In this document: positions 18,675 through 27,083 of the stretch, one piece after another
Position numbering within the stretch: position 1 is the first letter of the stretch
Layout of the letters: each line of letters begins with the position of its first letter
Source: Flavobacteriales bacterium
GTDB taxonomy: Bacteria; Bacteroidota; Bacteroidia; Flavobacteriales_D; Sanyastnellaceae
Length of the DNA stretch: 33,257 nt
Direction: 5' to 3'
NCBI GenBank assembly: GCA_947448135.1
Contig: CANFLZ010000025.1
Location: 1 to 33,257, forward strand
Position numbers and translations under genes: made by a program
Notes under the pieces: model-generated
Database searches by the model: none
The model's input: the letters and a program-made list of their open reading frames with translations, nothing else
Told to the model about the DNA's origin: nothing

Positions 18675-19784
18675 ATGGGAGTTTGCAGCAGATGTTTAAT
18701 GGATAGTTCGGACATTGAAATTGTTTTCAATGACTTGGGGCATTGCAATCACTGCACGGCGTCCATCGCAAGATGGAATTCTTCTGAATTCCAAGATCAA
18801 ACGTCACGAATGGCTCAGTTGAATCAATGGCTCGATCGAATCAAAACCGATGGGAAAGGAAAGGAGTACGATTGCATCATTGGGTTGAGTGGTGGAGTGG
18901 ATAGTAGCTATGTTGCTTATTTGGTCAAGAAGGTTTATGGTTTGCGACCATTGGCTGTTCATTTGGACAATGGGTGGAACTCTGAGTTAGCGGTACGAAA
19001 TATTGATAAAATTCTGGATCGATTGGAAATTGATTTGGTGACGGATGTTTTGGATTGGGAGGAGTTTAGTGCATTGCAAAGGTCTTTTTTAAAGGCCTCT
19101 GTTTTGGATATGGAATTGCTAACGGATCATGCGATTGGTGTGGCACTTTGGAAAATATCCCAACGATTTCAGATTCCTTATTTTATTTCAGGCTTCAACT
19201 TTCAAAGTGAAAATGTAATGCCTCCAACATGGATCTATCCTTTTAAAATGGATAGCTTGAACATTCGTGATATTTATAAGAAGTTTGGAGAGGGTAAGCC
19301 ATTGAAGTCTTTTGAGTTTTTGTCATTTCGCGAATTTCTGTTTTTCGGAAAAAATAAAATGACCCTTTTCCCGATTTTAAATTTTGTAGATTATCACAAA
19401 GAATCTGCAATCAATGTCATCACACAAGAATTGGGATGGCGCAATTATGGCAACAAGCATGACGAGTCTGTATTTACCAAGTTTTATCAAGACATTTTGT
19501 TGTTCGAGAAATTTGGAATAGACAAACGCAAAGCACATTATTCCAGTTTGATCTGCACGGGTCAAATAACACGTGAGGAGGCATTTCAAAAGATTCAAGC
19601 GCCACCTTTAAATGCGGAAGCAAGGCAGAAGAGCATTCAGTATGTCTTGAAGAAATTGGATATGACTGAATTGGAGTTTGATCAAATTTTAAAATCAGCT
19701 CCAAGGAAACATTGGGATTTTTCATCCTACGCCAAGAGGAAGCAGCAAGTTGGAAATTTTTTAAGAAAATTGAAGCTGCGATGA
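18675..19784 (+). CDS. N-acetyl sugar amidotransferase, stand-alone PP-loop type (WbpG/PseA-like)
   Basis: A 369-residue PP-loop ATP pyrophosphatase-fold enzyme. WbpG-family proteins use ammonia to turn an N-acetyl group on a sugar into an acetamidino group, or act on related sugars. The N-terminus has two CxxC pairs (Cys4/Cys7 and Cys24/Cys27), probably a zinc site. The PP-loop is LSGGVDSSY (SGGVDS at residues 72-77). The C-terminal part ends with the family pattern TREEAFQKI. In Pseudomonas aeruginosa, WbpG works with HisH- and HisF-like partners that deliver ammonia; here such partners lie 12 kb downstream in the same operon, after a second, fused paralogue. It starts 28 bases after the preceding gene, the largest gap within the cluster. 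The exact sugar substrate is unknown. Confidence 0.88.
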   Translation: MGVCSRCLMDSSDIEIVFNDLGHCNHCTASIARWNSSEFQDQTSRMAQLNQWLDRIKTDGKGKEYDCIIGLSGGVDSSYVAYLVKKVYGLRPLAVHLDNGWNSELAVRNIDKILDRLEIDLVTDVLDWEEFSALQRSFLKASVLDMELLTDHAIGVALWKISQRFQIPYFISGFNFQSENVMPPTWIYPFKMDSLNIRDIYKKFGEGKPLKSFEFLSFREFLFFGKNKMTLFPILNFVDYHKESAINVITQELGWRNYGNKHDESVFTKFYQDILLFEKFGIDKRKAHYSSLICTGQITREEAFQKIQAPPLNAEARQKSIQYVLKKLDMTELEFDQILKSAPRKHWDFSSYAKRKQQVGNFLRKLKLR

Positions 19785-20944
19785 GGGTATTGTTTATTCA
19801 ACAAGGCCTGGGTTACGGCGGCGCTTCACAATCGTTGATTCAGATGCAAAAGTGTTTGAAAGATGATGTTGAAATGTATACCATCCTCAAGCGCAATCGC
19901 AGATTGAATCAAAAGCTCAAGCATCTTTTGCAGTACTCCAAAATGGTGGCTGAAATGGATATTCCTGGAATTTATAGCTACTCTGAAGGAATTTCGACAC
20001 AAGAGGATTTGGATTTGGCGTTGTCCTATGATGCAAAAGAGGTGATTGATTTTATTGCGGAGAATGAGATTGATATCGTTCACGTTAATGCCTCTGTTTT
20101 TAGCAATTTGTATGCAGCAATCAAATCAAATACTTCGGCAAAGATTGTTACGCACGTTCGAGAGGTCATCCCACAATCGGATGATTTGATTACACAATTT
20201 ATTGTCCGAGAGATTAGAAAATTTTCCGATTGGGTTGTGCCAATAGCAAAGGAAGAGATGCGTCATTTTTCTGATTTGAGCAATTGCACAATGGTAATTA
20301 ATCCGGTAGACACAACGGTATTTCAGCCTATTCAAAAGCGAGATAATCAAGATGTGCTAACCATTGGCATGATGGCCAATTTTAATCCGCTCAAAGGTCA
20401 TCTGTTATTTTTGGAGGTAGTCAAAGATCTAATACTGCGCAATAATGGAAAGCAAAAATTGCAATTCCAATTGTTGGGATTGCCATCACCGGGCTTATTG
20501 CACTATAAGCAGTGGATGCCTTTGCAGCGTTTCGCTTATTATCAAGAAGTAATGAAGCAGGTGAAGGTCATTGGGAATGATCAGTTGACCTGTATTCCTT
20601 TTTTGGAAAATGTCGAGGCTGTTATACAGAATTGGGGAATTGGATTGCGTTTGGAGAAATCCATGATGCCTTGGGGTCGCGATATTCTTGAGCTGATGGC
20701 CGTTGGTGTTCCTGTGGTGGCATTGGGAGTGGATGAAGTGATTATTCAAAATAATGAGACTGGAATTTTGGTTAATGCTATCGACGTAGATTCAATTGTA
20801 CATGCGATTCAAGAATTAATCGATCATCCGCAGAAGCGCGAATCGATGGGTGCAAAGGGACGCGAATGGGTTGAAAAGAATGCTGGAGTGGAATCATATC
20901 GGAAAACGATCGTTTCCATTTATCAAAATGTAATGGCCTCATGA
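19781..20944 (+). CDS. GT4-like glycosyltransferase
   Basis: A 387-residue GT-B fold enzyme. The N-terminus MRVLFIQQGLGYGGASQSL is the typical acceptor-domain opening with the glycine-rich loop. The Rossmann-like donor domain includes GMMANFNPLKGHLLF and the C-terminal MMPWGRDILELMAVGVPVV, followed by NNETGILV, as in GT4 enzymes, although the first Glu of the usual E-x7-E motif is not evident. The ATG at 19781 overlaps the TGA of the amidotransferase gene by four bases; a longer open frame extends upstream but would overlap that gene by more than 70 bases. The stop overlaps the next start in the same way. Donor and linkage are unknown. Confidence 0.85.
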   Translation: MRVLFIQQGLGYGGASQSLIQMQKCLKDDVEMYTILKRNRRLNQKLKHLLQYSKMVAEMDIPGIYSYSEGISTQEDLDLALSYDAKEVIDFIAENEIDIVHVNASVFSNLYAAIKSNTSAKIVTHVREVIPQSDDLITQFIVREIRKFSDWVVPIAKEEMRHFSDLSNCTMVINPVDTTVFQPIQKRDNQDVLTIGMMANFNPLKGHLLFLEVVKDLILRNNGKQKLQFQLLGLPSPGLLHYKQWMPLQRFAYYQEVMKQVKVIGNDQLTCIPFLENVEAVIQNWGIGLRLEKSMMPWGRDILELMAVGVPVVALGVDEVIIQNNETGILVNAIDVDSIVHAIQELIDHPQKRESMGAKGREWVEKNAGVESYRKTIVSIYQNVMAS

Positions 20945-22212
20945 ATACACTTTTCTTTGATAGTAAGCGGAATCAGTGGATCATGACCATCATCGCGATT
21001 TTATCGATGAATGTTACATTCCAAACGTATGGCGCTTTTATCATAGGTACGGTTGTTGTGACATTTTACTTGTATATACTGAATCACGGAAACGTGGATA
21101 ATTTGTTTTCCAATATTATTTTTTTAGTGCTGTTGGTGAGTGGTGGTCAAGCATTGGTTTTTGAGTCTTTCAATTGGTACAACTTCGGAGGAGTATTTCT
21201 CATTTTTTTGATGCCCTATTTTATCTACGGTAACAATGGGCTTTCTTTTTTCAAACAGTATGTTCGGCTGATGTACATTTTCTGTGTGATCTCTTTGTTT
21301 TTTTGGATCATTCAGAATTTGATACCTGGCAGTGACGTATTTCTTTCCAGCATATCTGCGGCGCTGGGATTGGATCCAGGAAGTAATGAAAGTTTGATTA
21401 TTTATAATGTTGAGCACAGTAAATCTGCTTTGGGATTGTACAAGAATCCTGGTTTCTTGGCCGAGGGTGGAGTTTTTGCGGCTTTGATTATTCCTGCTTT
21501 GTATTTCGACAACATTCGAAAGATCAATTTCTTCAGTCGCGAGTCAATTGTATTTGTATTTACGCTTTTAACGACAGCTTCGACAGCAGGATACTCCGCA
21601 TTGATTTTCTTTTTGGTCATGGTCATGTGGGAGTATCGTAAGAGAAGCATTTCTTTCTTTTTGATTCCCATCATGGTCTTCTCTATTTATTACGCTGTTG
21701 TTGAATTGCCTTTCATGTATGCCAAGGTGACCAAGATGTACAATGATGAAATGAACGTGTATGAAGACAATAGCAGAGCTACTCGAAAAGGAAGATTTTT
21801 GAGTGCGCGTGTGGACATTGATCTGATCATGGAGTATCCACTTTTTGGAAAGGGAATTTATATGGAATCGCGCTATTTGACCGAAGAAGAAAGGGAGATT
21901 GGATACAGCAATAGTTACATGGGGGTTATCGGAATGGCCTCGCGGTATGGATTGATATTATGGGTAGTTTATTTTTATTTCTTTTTTGCCTTTTTAAAAC
22001 GGTATTTCTTTATTCGAAATCCCAATCCTTCTGGAGGGCATCGAATTTTTAAATTGTGCTTTACTCTTTCGGTACTCATGGTTTCCATGGGACAAAATCC
22101 ATTCCCGTCACCGATTTATTTGGTTATGGTATATTGTGGTTTTTATTTGACACGCCCGCAGTTAAACCTTCGTAAACTTGCTATTAGTGAAAATAAGCAT
22201 TATAACGCCTAA
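20941..22212 (+). CDS. Wzy-type polysaccharide polymerase candidate (O-antigen polymerase/ligase-like)
   Basis: A 423-residue polytopic membrane protein with about 10-12 hydrophobic segments and one large periplasmic loop between about residues 255 and 330 (MYNDEMNVYEDNSRATRKGR, then SARVDIDLIMEYPLFGKGIY). That loop pattern, with Arg and a PLFGKG-type motif, is characteristic of the Wzy/WaaL superfamily. It would polymerise flipped repeat units at the outer face of the inner membrane. It is the only such protein in the window, which supports the Wzy role. It begins within an ATGA overlap with the upstream glycosyltransferase. Confidence 0.82.
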   Translation: MNTLFFDSKRNQWIMTIIAILSMNVTFQTYGAFIIGTVVVTFYLYILNHGNVDNLFSNIIFLVLLVSGGQALVFESFNWYNFGGVFLIFLMPYFIYGNNGLSFFKQYVRLMYIFCVISLFFWIIQNLIPGSDVFLSSISAALGLDPGSNESLIIYNVEHSKSALGLYKNPGFLAEGGVFAALIIPALYFDNIRKINFFSRESIVFVFTLLTTASTAGYSALIFFLVMVMWEYRKRSISFFLIPIMVFSIYYAVVELPFMYAKVTKMYNDEMNVYEDNSRATRKGRFLSARVDIDLIMEYPLFGKGIYMESRYLTEEEREIGYSNSYMGVIGMASRYGLILWVVYFYFFFAFLKRYFFIRNPNPSGGHRIFKLCFTLSVLMVSMGQNPFPSPIYLVMVYCGFYLTRPQLNLRKLAISENKHYNA

Positions 22213-23035
22213 CTACAATTACGAAAAGTACCTGCCAGAACTTCTCAGCAGCGTGGCGATGCAGGACTTTCCGGAGATTGAGCATGTCATTGTTGACGAT
22301 GGCTCAACGGACAATTCTGTTCAGGTCATACAAGAATTTGCCCATCAGTTCCCTCATCGTTTTAAATTGATTCAACAGGCCAATGCGGGGCAGTCTGCAG
22401 CATTGAATACAGCTTTAAAATCGGTGACAGGTGACTTGATCGTTTGGATCAATTCAGATGATTATTTTACCGAAAACGTATTCTCTAAAATCGCGAAGTA
22501 TTTTAATGAAAATCCTTCAGTGGATATTCTTTTTGGCGATATCAATTTTGTGGATTTGAACAGTCAATTTATTTTCACTCATCGCAACCAATCATTCCGT
22601 TATACCGAAGCAGCCTTGTTGGGATTTACGATGTTTTTAAGTTCCAATGCGGTGGTTTGGCGGAGTGAGATTATGGAAGGAATTGATGGTTTCGATTCAA
22701 ATTTGAAATGCAATATGGATGGCGATTTTTATTCGCGATTGTTTTACAACAACAACTTTTCATACGCGCCATTGCCCATTGCCAATTTTAGAAAACAACC
22801 ATTTTCCAAAGCAGCAGAAAATGATGACAAATGGACTGTGTTGATGTACCGGGAAATTGCCGATGAATTGAAAGCAAACATCGCTCGGATTAACGCTGAT
22901 CAATGGCCGAAAATTGTGCTGGTCTTGTTGAAGAATATTTTGCGAATGAAAAGAGGTTTGACTCGAATTGTCACATTAAGAAATTGGCGAAAAAGTCAAC
23001 AAATGAAATCGTATCAGCGAAACCAAACGGTATGA
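22187..23035 (+). CDS. GT2 family glycosyltransferase
   Basis: A 282-residue inverting GT-A enzyme. The N-terminus KISIITPNYNYEKYL and VIVDDGSTDNS form the nucleotide-binding region, VWINSDDYF holds the metal-binding acidic motif, and GFDSNLKCNMDGDFYSRLF carries the ED-like acceptor region. The start is taken as the GTG at 22187, which places MKISIITPNY at the N-terminus; a TTG lies three codons earlier. The gene overlaps the polymerase gene by 26 bases, the longest overlap in the cluster. The last 25 residues are basic. The ATGA overlap with the next glycosyltransferase indicates coupling. It is the only GT2 member in the cluster. Confidence 0.88.
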   Translation: MKISIITPNYNYEKYLPELLSSVAMQDFPEIEHVIVDDGSTDNSVQVIQEFAHQFPHRFKLIQQANAGQSAALNTALKSVTGDLIVWINSDDYFTENVFSKIAKYFNENPSVDILFGDINFVDLNSQFIFTHRNQSFRYTEAALLGFTMFLSSNAVVWRSEIMEGIDGFDSNLKCNMDGDFYSRLFYNNNFSYAPLPIANFRKQPFSKAAENDDKWTVLMYREIADELKANIARINADQWPKIVLVLLKNILRMKRGLTRIVTLRNWRKSQQMKSYQRNQTV

Positions 23036-24111
23036 AAAAGGCGATTATTTTCACTTACATTCCATCACCATACCGAACCATCGTTTTTGATGAGTTGGAG
23101 AAGATGGATGCTTCCGCACTGCAAGTGGTGTATATGTCAAAGGGTGATGCCAAGTTCGCATGGGAGAATCAACAATATCAGCACAACCCTATTTTTTTAC
23201 AGGATAAAATTTCAGGAAAAGGAAATTGGGCGAAACTTCGCGGTATTTGGAAATTATTGAACGATCAAAATCCACAAGCTATTATCACTTGCGGTTTTAC
23301 GTGGCCCATGTTATTGGTGATGTTCTGGGCCAAATGGCATGGGAAAAAGAGATTGGTGAACACAGATGCGTGGGAGAAAATAGAAAGTGCTTATTCTGGA
23401 ATTCACAAGCTCATCCGAAAAATTATTTATCCTTCCGTTCATGCCGCAATTCCCGTGAGTGAAAAAGGGAAGTTGATGTTTCGAAACTACGGGATCGATG
23501 AGAAAAAAATTTTCATTTCGCACTATGCCATAGACAACGACCGCTATCGCTTGTTTTCATCGGATGAAAAAACTTTTGATCTGATTTTTTCGGGACAGAT
23601 GATCGAGCGAAAAATGCCTTTTTTCTTTACGGCTGTTGTCGCAGAGTTGATGAAGAAAAAGCCTGATTTGCGGGTTTTGATTTTAGGAAGTGGTGAACTG
23701 AAAGAAGCGTTTATCCAAAGTTTGAAGGATGTCGGAGTGGATTGGGAATATCCCGGGTTTATTCAACCTCAAGAATTGCCTCGTTATTATTCATCCAGCA
23801 AAATTCTTTTGTTTCCGACTCAATCAGATTCCTGGGGAGTTGTAGCCAATGATGCCATGGCTTCGGGAACGGTAGTGCTAACTTGCGACAACGCAGGTTG
23901 CGCCAATGAATTGGTGCGACACAACCAGAATGGTTGGGTATTGCCGCTTGATGCAGTTGTCTGGGCCAATCAAATCGAAGGTTTCCTGAAAGATGAATTG
24001 CAGTATCAAAAATTAAGAGCACAAGCCATAAAAGACGTCGAGAAGTACCATCCGAAAAAGTCCGCTGAGATGTTAAAAGCGGCTATTTCGTTTGTACTTT
24101 TACACGAATGA
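23032..24111 (+). CDS. GT4-like glycosyltransferase
   Basis: A 359-residue GT-B fold enzyme beginning MKKAIIFTYIPSPYR, a common opening in GT4 enzymes. The donor-binding half has FDLIFSGQMIERKMPFFF, VLILGSGELKEAF, YPGFIQPQELPRYY and FPTQSDSWGVVANDAMASG; the usual E-x7-E is replaced here by a D-containing variant, which some subfamilies share. The ATG at 23032 overlaps the previous stop in an ATGA. The frame is open about 130 bases further upstream, but that region belongs to the GT2 gene. The donor is not predictable. Confidence 0.85.
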   Translation: MKKAIIFTYIPSPYRTIVFDELEKMDASALQVVYMSKGDAKFAWENQQYQHNPIFLQDKISGKGNWAKLRGIWKLLNDQNPQAIITCGFTWPMLLVMFWAKWHGKKRLVNTDAWEKIESAYSGIHKLIRKIIYPSVHAAIPVSEKGKLMFRNYGIDEKKIFISHYAIDNDRYRLFSSDEKTFDLIFSGQMIERKMPFFFTAVVAELMKKKPDLRVLILGSGELKEAFIQSLKDVGVDWEYPGFIQPQELPRYYSSSKILLFPTQSDSWGVVANDAMASGTVVLTCDNAGCANELVRHNQNGWVLPLDAVVWANQIEGFLKDELQYQKLRAQAIKDVEKYHPKKSAEMLKAAISFVLLHE

Positions 24112-24962
24112 AAAGTGTCTACTATTCAGTCCTGCACATCCTCCGAAATCAATGGGTCTCCAATATCAAGGGAGTCTTCTTGTATGTGATTTGGCAATTT
24201 GTGAGACGTTTTTCAAAATATCCACTGCGCATTCAGATTGAAAAAGGAATTCAGATCGAATTGGCCAATTCGACCTTGGCCTTGGAAGGTGGAACCAAGT
24301 TGTTTACCCAAGGGTTGTATGATGGCAACAATATGCGATTGGTGAAGCGTTATTTCCAATTGAACAATGCACTTTTTTGGGATGTTGGGGCTAACTTGGG
24401 ACTTTATTCTTTGGTTGCATCCAAAAACAACCAGTCGCGCGTTGTGGCCTTCGAACCGCATCCTTTCACCTTTCACCTTTTGAATCGACAAATTGAAATT
24501 AACGAGAGAAATAACATCACGGCGGTTAATCTGGGACTGAGTGCCATGGATGGTGATGTGCGGTTTTCAAACGTGGATGGAAGTAGCACCAATTCTATCG
24601 TTGAGGAGTTTGATCATACATTATCGACTATCATTGTACCGGTAGTTCAGGCGGATCATTTTATTCAGGATGAAGTGCCGCACATGGTGAAAATTGATGT
24701 CGAAGGTTTTGAAAGAGAAGTATTGTTGGGATTTCAAAACCGCATAAAGGAGGTGAAGTTGATGATTGTGGAAGTTTCAAGAAATGAGCAGGAAGTAGAG
24801 AATATTTTGGAATCAAATGGTTTTGAAGGGCCATTTGAGATAGATTTAATTAACGGTCAATATCGGCCATACAAAAAGGGCGTTTCATTGGAAGATCCAG
24901 TTTGGATTCATGAAAATAGTATTTCAGAAATAGCCGAATTGATTCAGCGATATGAAGAGTGA
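24108..24962 (+). CDS. FkbM family methyltransferase
   Basis: A 284-residue SAM-dependent methyltransferase. The SAM site is FWDVGANLGLYSLVA, followed by VVAFEPHPFTFHLL (ribose-binding acid) and the FkbM-specific MVKIDVEGFEREVLLGF. Such enzymes often O-methylate sugars in surface polysaccharides, so one residue of the repeat unit is probably methylated (inference). The first 45 residues are hydrophobic and basic (ILRNQWVSNIKGVFLYVIW) and may bind the membrane. The start lies in an ATGA overlap with the preceding gene, and its end overlaps the next gene by 11 bases. Confidence 0.88.
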   Translation: MKSVYYSVLHILRNQWVSNIKGVFLYVIWQFVRRFSKYPLRIQIEKGIQIELANSTLALEGGTKLFTQGLYDGNNMRLVKRYFQLNNALFWDVGANLGLYSLVASKNNQSRVVAFEPHPFTFHLLNRQIEINERNNITAVNLGLSAMDGDVRFSNVDGSSTNSIVEEFDHTLSTIIVPVVQADHFIQDEVPHMVKIDVEGFEREVLLGFQNRIKEVKLMIVEVSRNEQEVENILESNGFEGPFEIDLINGQYRPYKKGVSLEDPVWIHENSISEIAELIQRYEE

Positions 24963-26070
24963 CGGGGCAACAGTTCTGGCGATCTTGAAAGTAGCACCTC
25001 CACTAACGGGTGCCACCGCAATCAACCAATCTATTGTCGACAGTACGCAAAAATGGTTGGGTGGTAAAATTGTCTTTAAAACCATCAGCTACGCTTCGAG
25101 TATTCAAGATTTGGGTAGTTTTCACCTGAGAAAGTTCTTTAGATTTTTCATCTTCTTTCTGTCGATTGCCAAGAGTTTGATCATTCAAAGACCACACTTG
25201 GTTTATTTTCAAATGTCGATTTATGGAGCTTCTTTTTATCGCGACTCTTCCATTTTATTGATGGCTAAATTGACCGGTAGAAAAGTGTTGGTGCATCTCC
25301 ACGGAAAAGGTTTGAGATCATACGGAGAACGTCATTTTTTTTACCGATTTTGGATTTCCTTTTTGCTCAAAGGTCAATTTGCCGTTGTGTTAACGGAAGG
25401 CCAGAAGTCAGATGTAGATTGGATAGGGTTCCGCGACACAATGGTAATCCCCAATGGCATTGCGTTGCCTCAGGGTATGGAAAAGAAGTGGGAGAGGAAA
25501 TCAGAAAATCAACCAATTCGGTGGTTGTTTTTGTCCAATCTTTTACTGGCAAAGGGAATAGATGATGCGCTGCAATTAGCGCTCGAGTTAAAGCGAAACA
25601 AGATTCCATTTGAAGGGGTTTTGGTGGGTAAGGAAGGAGATCGAGATGCAGCCATGATTGAGGCATTCATAAAACAAAATGAACTCGAACGGAATTTGTT
25701 TTATCGAGGGGCACTGTATGGTGATGATAAATGGGGGGCTATCTCGGATGCAGATGTCCTTATTTTTCCAACATACAATGAGGCTTTTGGGATTGTCGCT
25801 ATCGAGGCAATGGGAATTGGAATTCCCGTAATCGCCTATCGTGAGGGTGGTTTGGTTGAGATAATTGAACCCGGTAAGAATGGTAAACTAATCGACAAAG
25901 GAGATATTCAAGGATTGTATCAAAGCCTGGTGGATTACCAGCGTAATCCTGACGAATTGCAGTGTCAAGGAAACGAGGCGAGAAGGTTATTTTTCAGTAA
26001 ATTTACTTCGGATACTTTTATAACAAAACTCTACGGAGAGTTTGATCGCGTAATCGCACTTAAAAAATAG
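24952..26070 (+). CDS. GT4 family glycosyltransferase
   Basis: A 372-residue GT-B enzyme with the clearest GT4 signature of the cluster: NEAFGIVAIEAMGIGIP with the two glutamates at 277 and 285 in exact E-x7-E spacing, then REGGLVEII. The acceptor-side N-terminus (ILKVAPPLTGATAINQSI) and the loop VHLHGKGLRSYG are also family features. The ATG at 24952 lies 11 bases inside the methyltransferase gene. Its product is followed closely by the sugar nucleotide genes for N-acetyl-L-fucosamine, so a FucNAc donor is possible but unproved. Confidence 0.9.
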   Translation: MKSDGATVLAILKVAPPLTGATAINQSIVDSTQKWLGGKIVFKTISYASSIQDLGSFHLRKFFRFFIFFLSIAKSLIIQRPHLVYFQMSIYGASFYRDSSILLMAKLTGRKVLVHLHGKGLRSYGERHFFYRFWISFLLKGQFAVVLTEGQKSDVDWIGFRDTMVIPNGIALPQGMEKKWERKSENQPIRWLFLSNLLLAKGIDDALQLALELKRNKIPFEGVLVGKEGDRDAAMIEAFIKQNELERNLFYRGALYGDDKWGAISDADVLIFPTYNEAFGIVAIEAMGIGIPVIAYREGGLVEIIEPGKNGKLIDKGDIQGLYQSLVDYQRNPDELQCQGNEARRLFFSKFTSDTFITKLYGEFDRVIALKK

Positions 26071-26072
26071 AA

Positions 26073-27083
26073 ATGGGGAAGAGACTTTTAATAACGGGTG
26101 GTACTGGTTCTTTTGGCCAGGCAGTATTGAATCGATTTATACATTCGGAAGAATATTCGGAAATTAGGATTTTTAGTCGTGACGAAAAAAAGCAGGATGA
26201 TTTGAGAAAGAAGATCAATCATCCGAAAGTAACCTTTTACATCGGAGATGTTCGTGATGAGCGCAGTGTCGCTGATGCTATGGTGAATATCGACTTTGTA
26301 TTTCATGCAGCGGCTTTGAAGCAAGTTCCTTCGTGTGAGTTTTTTCCGATGGAAGCTGTAAAGACCAATATCCTCGGAACAGAGAATGTTTTGAATGCGG
26401 CCATTCAAGCCAAGGTAAAAAAGGTAGTGGTACTCAGCACCGATAAGGCTGCATATCCGATCAATGCAATGGGAATGTCCAAGGCATTGATGGAAAAAGT
26501 AATGATTGCCAAATCGCGCAATCTCACCGATTCACAGACCGTCCTTTGTGGAACACGTTATGGAAATGTGATGGCCTCTCGCGGATCTGTGATTCCTCTG
26601 TTCATTGATCAAATGAAAAAAGAACTTCCATTGACAATCACCAATCCCAACATGACTCGTTTCATGATGACATTGGAAGATGCGGTGGATTTGGTTTTGT
26701 TTGCTTTCGAACATGCCAAGCAAGGTGATCTTTTTATTCAAAAATCCCCAGCTTGTACCATTGAGACTTTGGCCAATGCCATGCTTTCTCTTTATCAATC
26801 AGAGGTGGGGATCAAGTTGATAGGAACCCGACATGGAGAGAAGTTGTTTGAGACGTTGGTCAACAAAGAAGACATGGTTGTGGCGGAGGATTTTGGAAAG
26901 TATTATCGTATTCCGGCGGATTCAAGAGATTTGCGTTACGATGATTACTACTCGACAGGAAATGAAAAAATTGACAAGGTAGAGGAGTATAATTCGCACA
27001 ATACTGTCCAATTGGATTTGGAGCAAACCAAATCTTTGTTGATGAAATTGACAGAAGTTGCTTCAGATGTAAAAAATCAATGA
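26073..27083 (+). CDS. capE: UDP-GlcNAc 4,6-dehydratase/5-epimerase, CapE/WbjB type
   Basis: First enzyme for UDP-N-acetyl-L-fucosamine: it dehydrates UDP-GlcNAc and inverts C5 to give a 4-keto-6-deoxy-L-sugar. The 336-residue protein has the NAD(P) motif TGGTGSFG (8-15), IFSRDEKKQDDLR, and the catalytic stretch STDKAAYPINAMGMSK. At the position of the usual YxxxK tyrosine stands Met133 (with Lys137), as I recall for CapE/WbjB-type enzymes, while Asp124 and Lys125 are kept. GTRYGNVMASRGSVIPLF is typical of the FlaA1/CapE family. The next two genes supply the remaining steps, which makes this assignment strong; a PseB-type dehydratase is less likely because it would have Tyr at 133. Confidence 0.93.
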   Translation: MGKRLLITGGTGSFGQAVLNRFIHSEEYSEIRIFSRDEKKQDDLRKKINHPKVTFYIGDVRDERSVADAMVNIDFVFHAAALKQVPSCEFFPMEAVKTNILGTENVLNAAIQAKVKKVVVLSTDKAAYPINAMGMSKALMEKVMIAKSRNLTDSQTVLCGTRYGNVMASRGSVIPLFIDQMKKELPLTITNPNMTRFMMTLEDAVDLVLFAFEHAKQGDLFIQKSPACTIETLANAMLSLYQSEVGIKLIGTRHGEKLFETLVNKEDMVVAEDFGKYYRIPADSRDLRYDDYYSTGNEKIDKVEEYNSHNTVQLDLEQTKSLLMKLTEVASDVKNQ

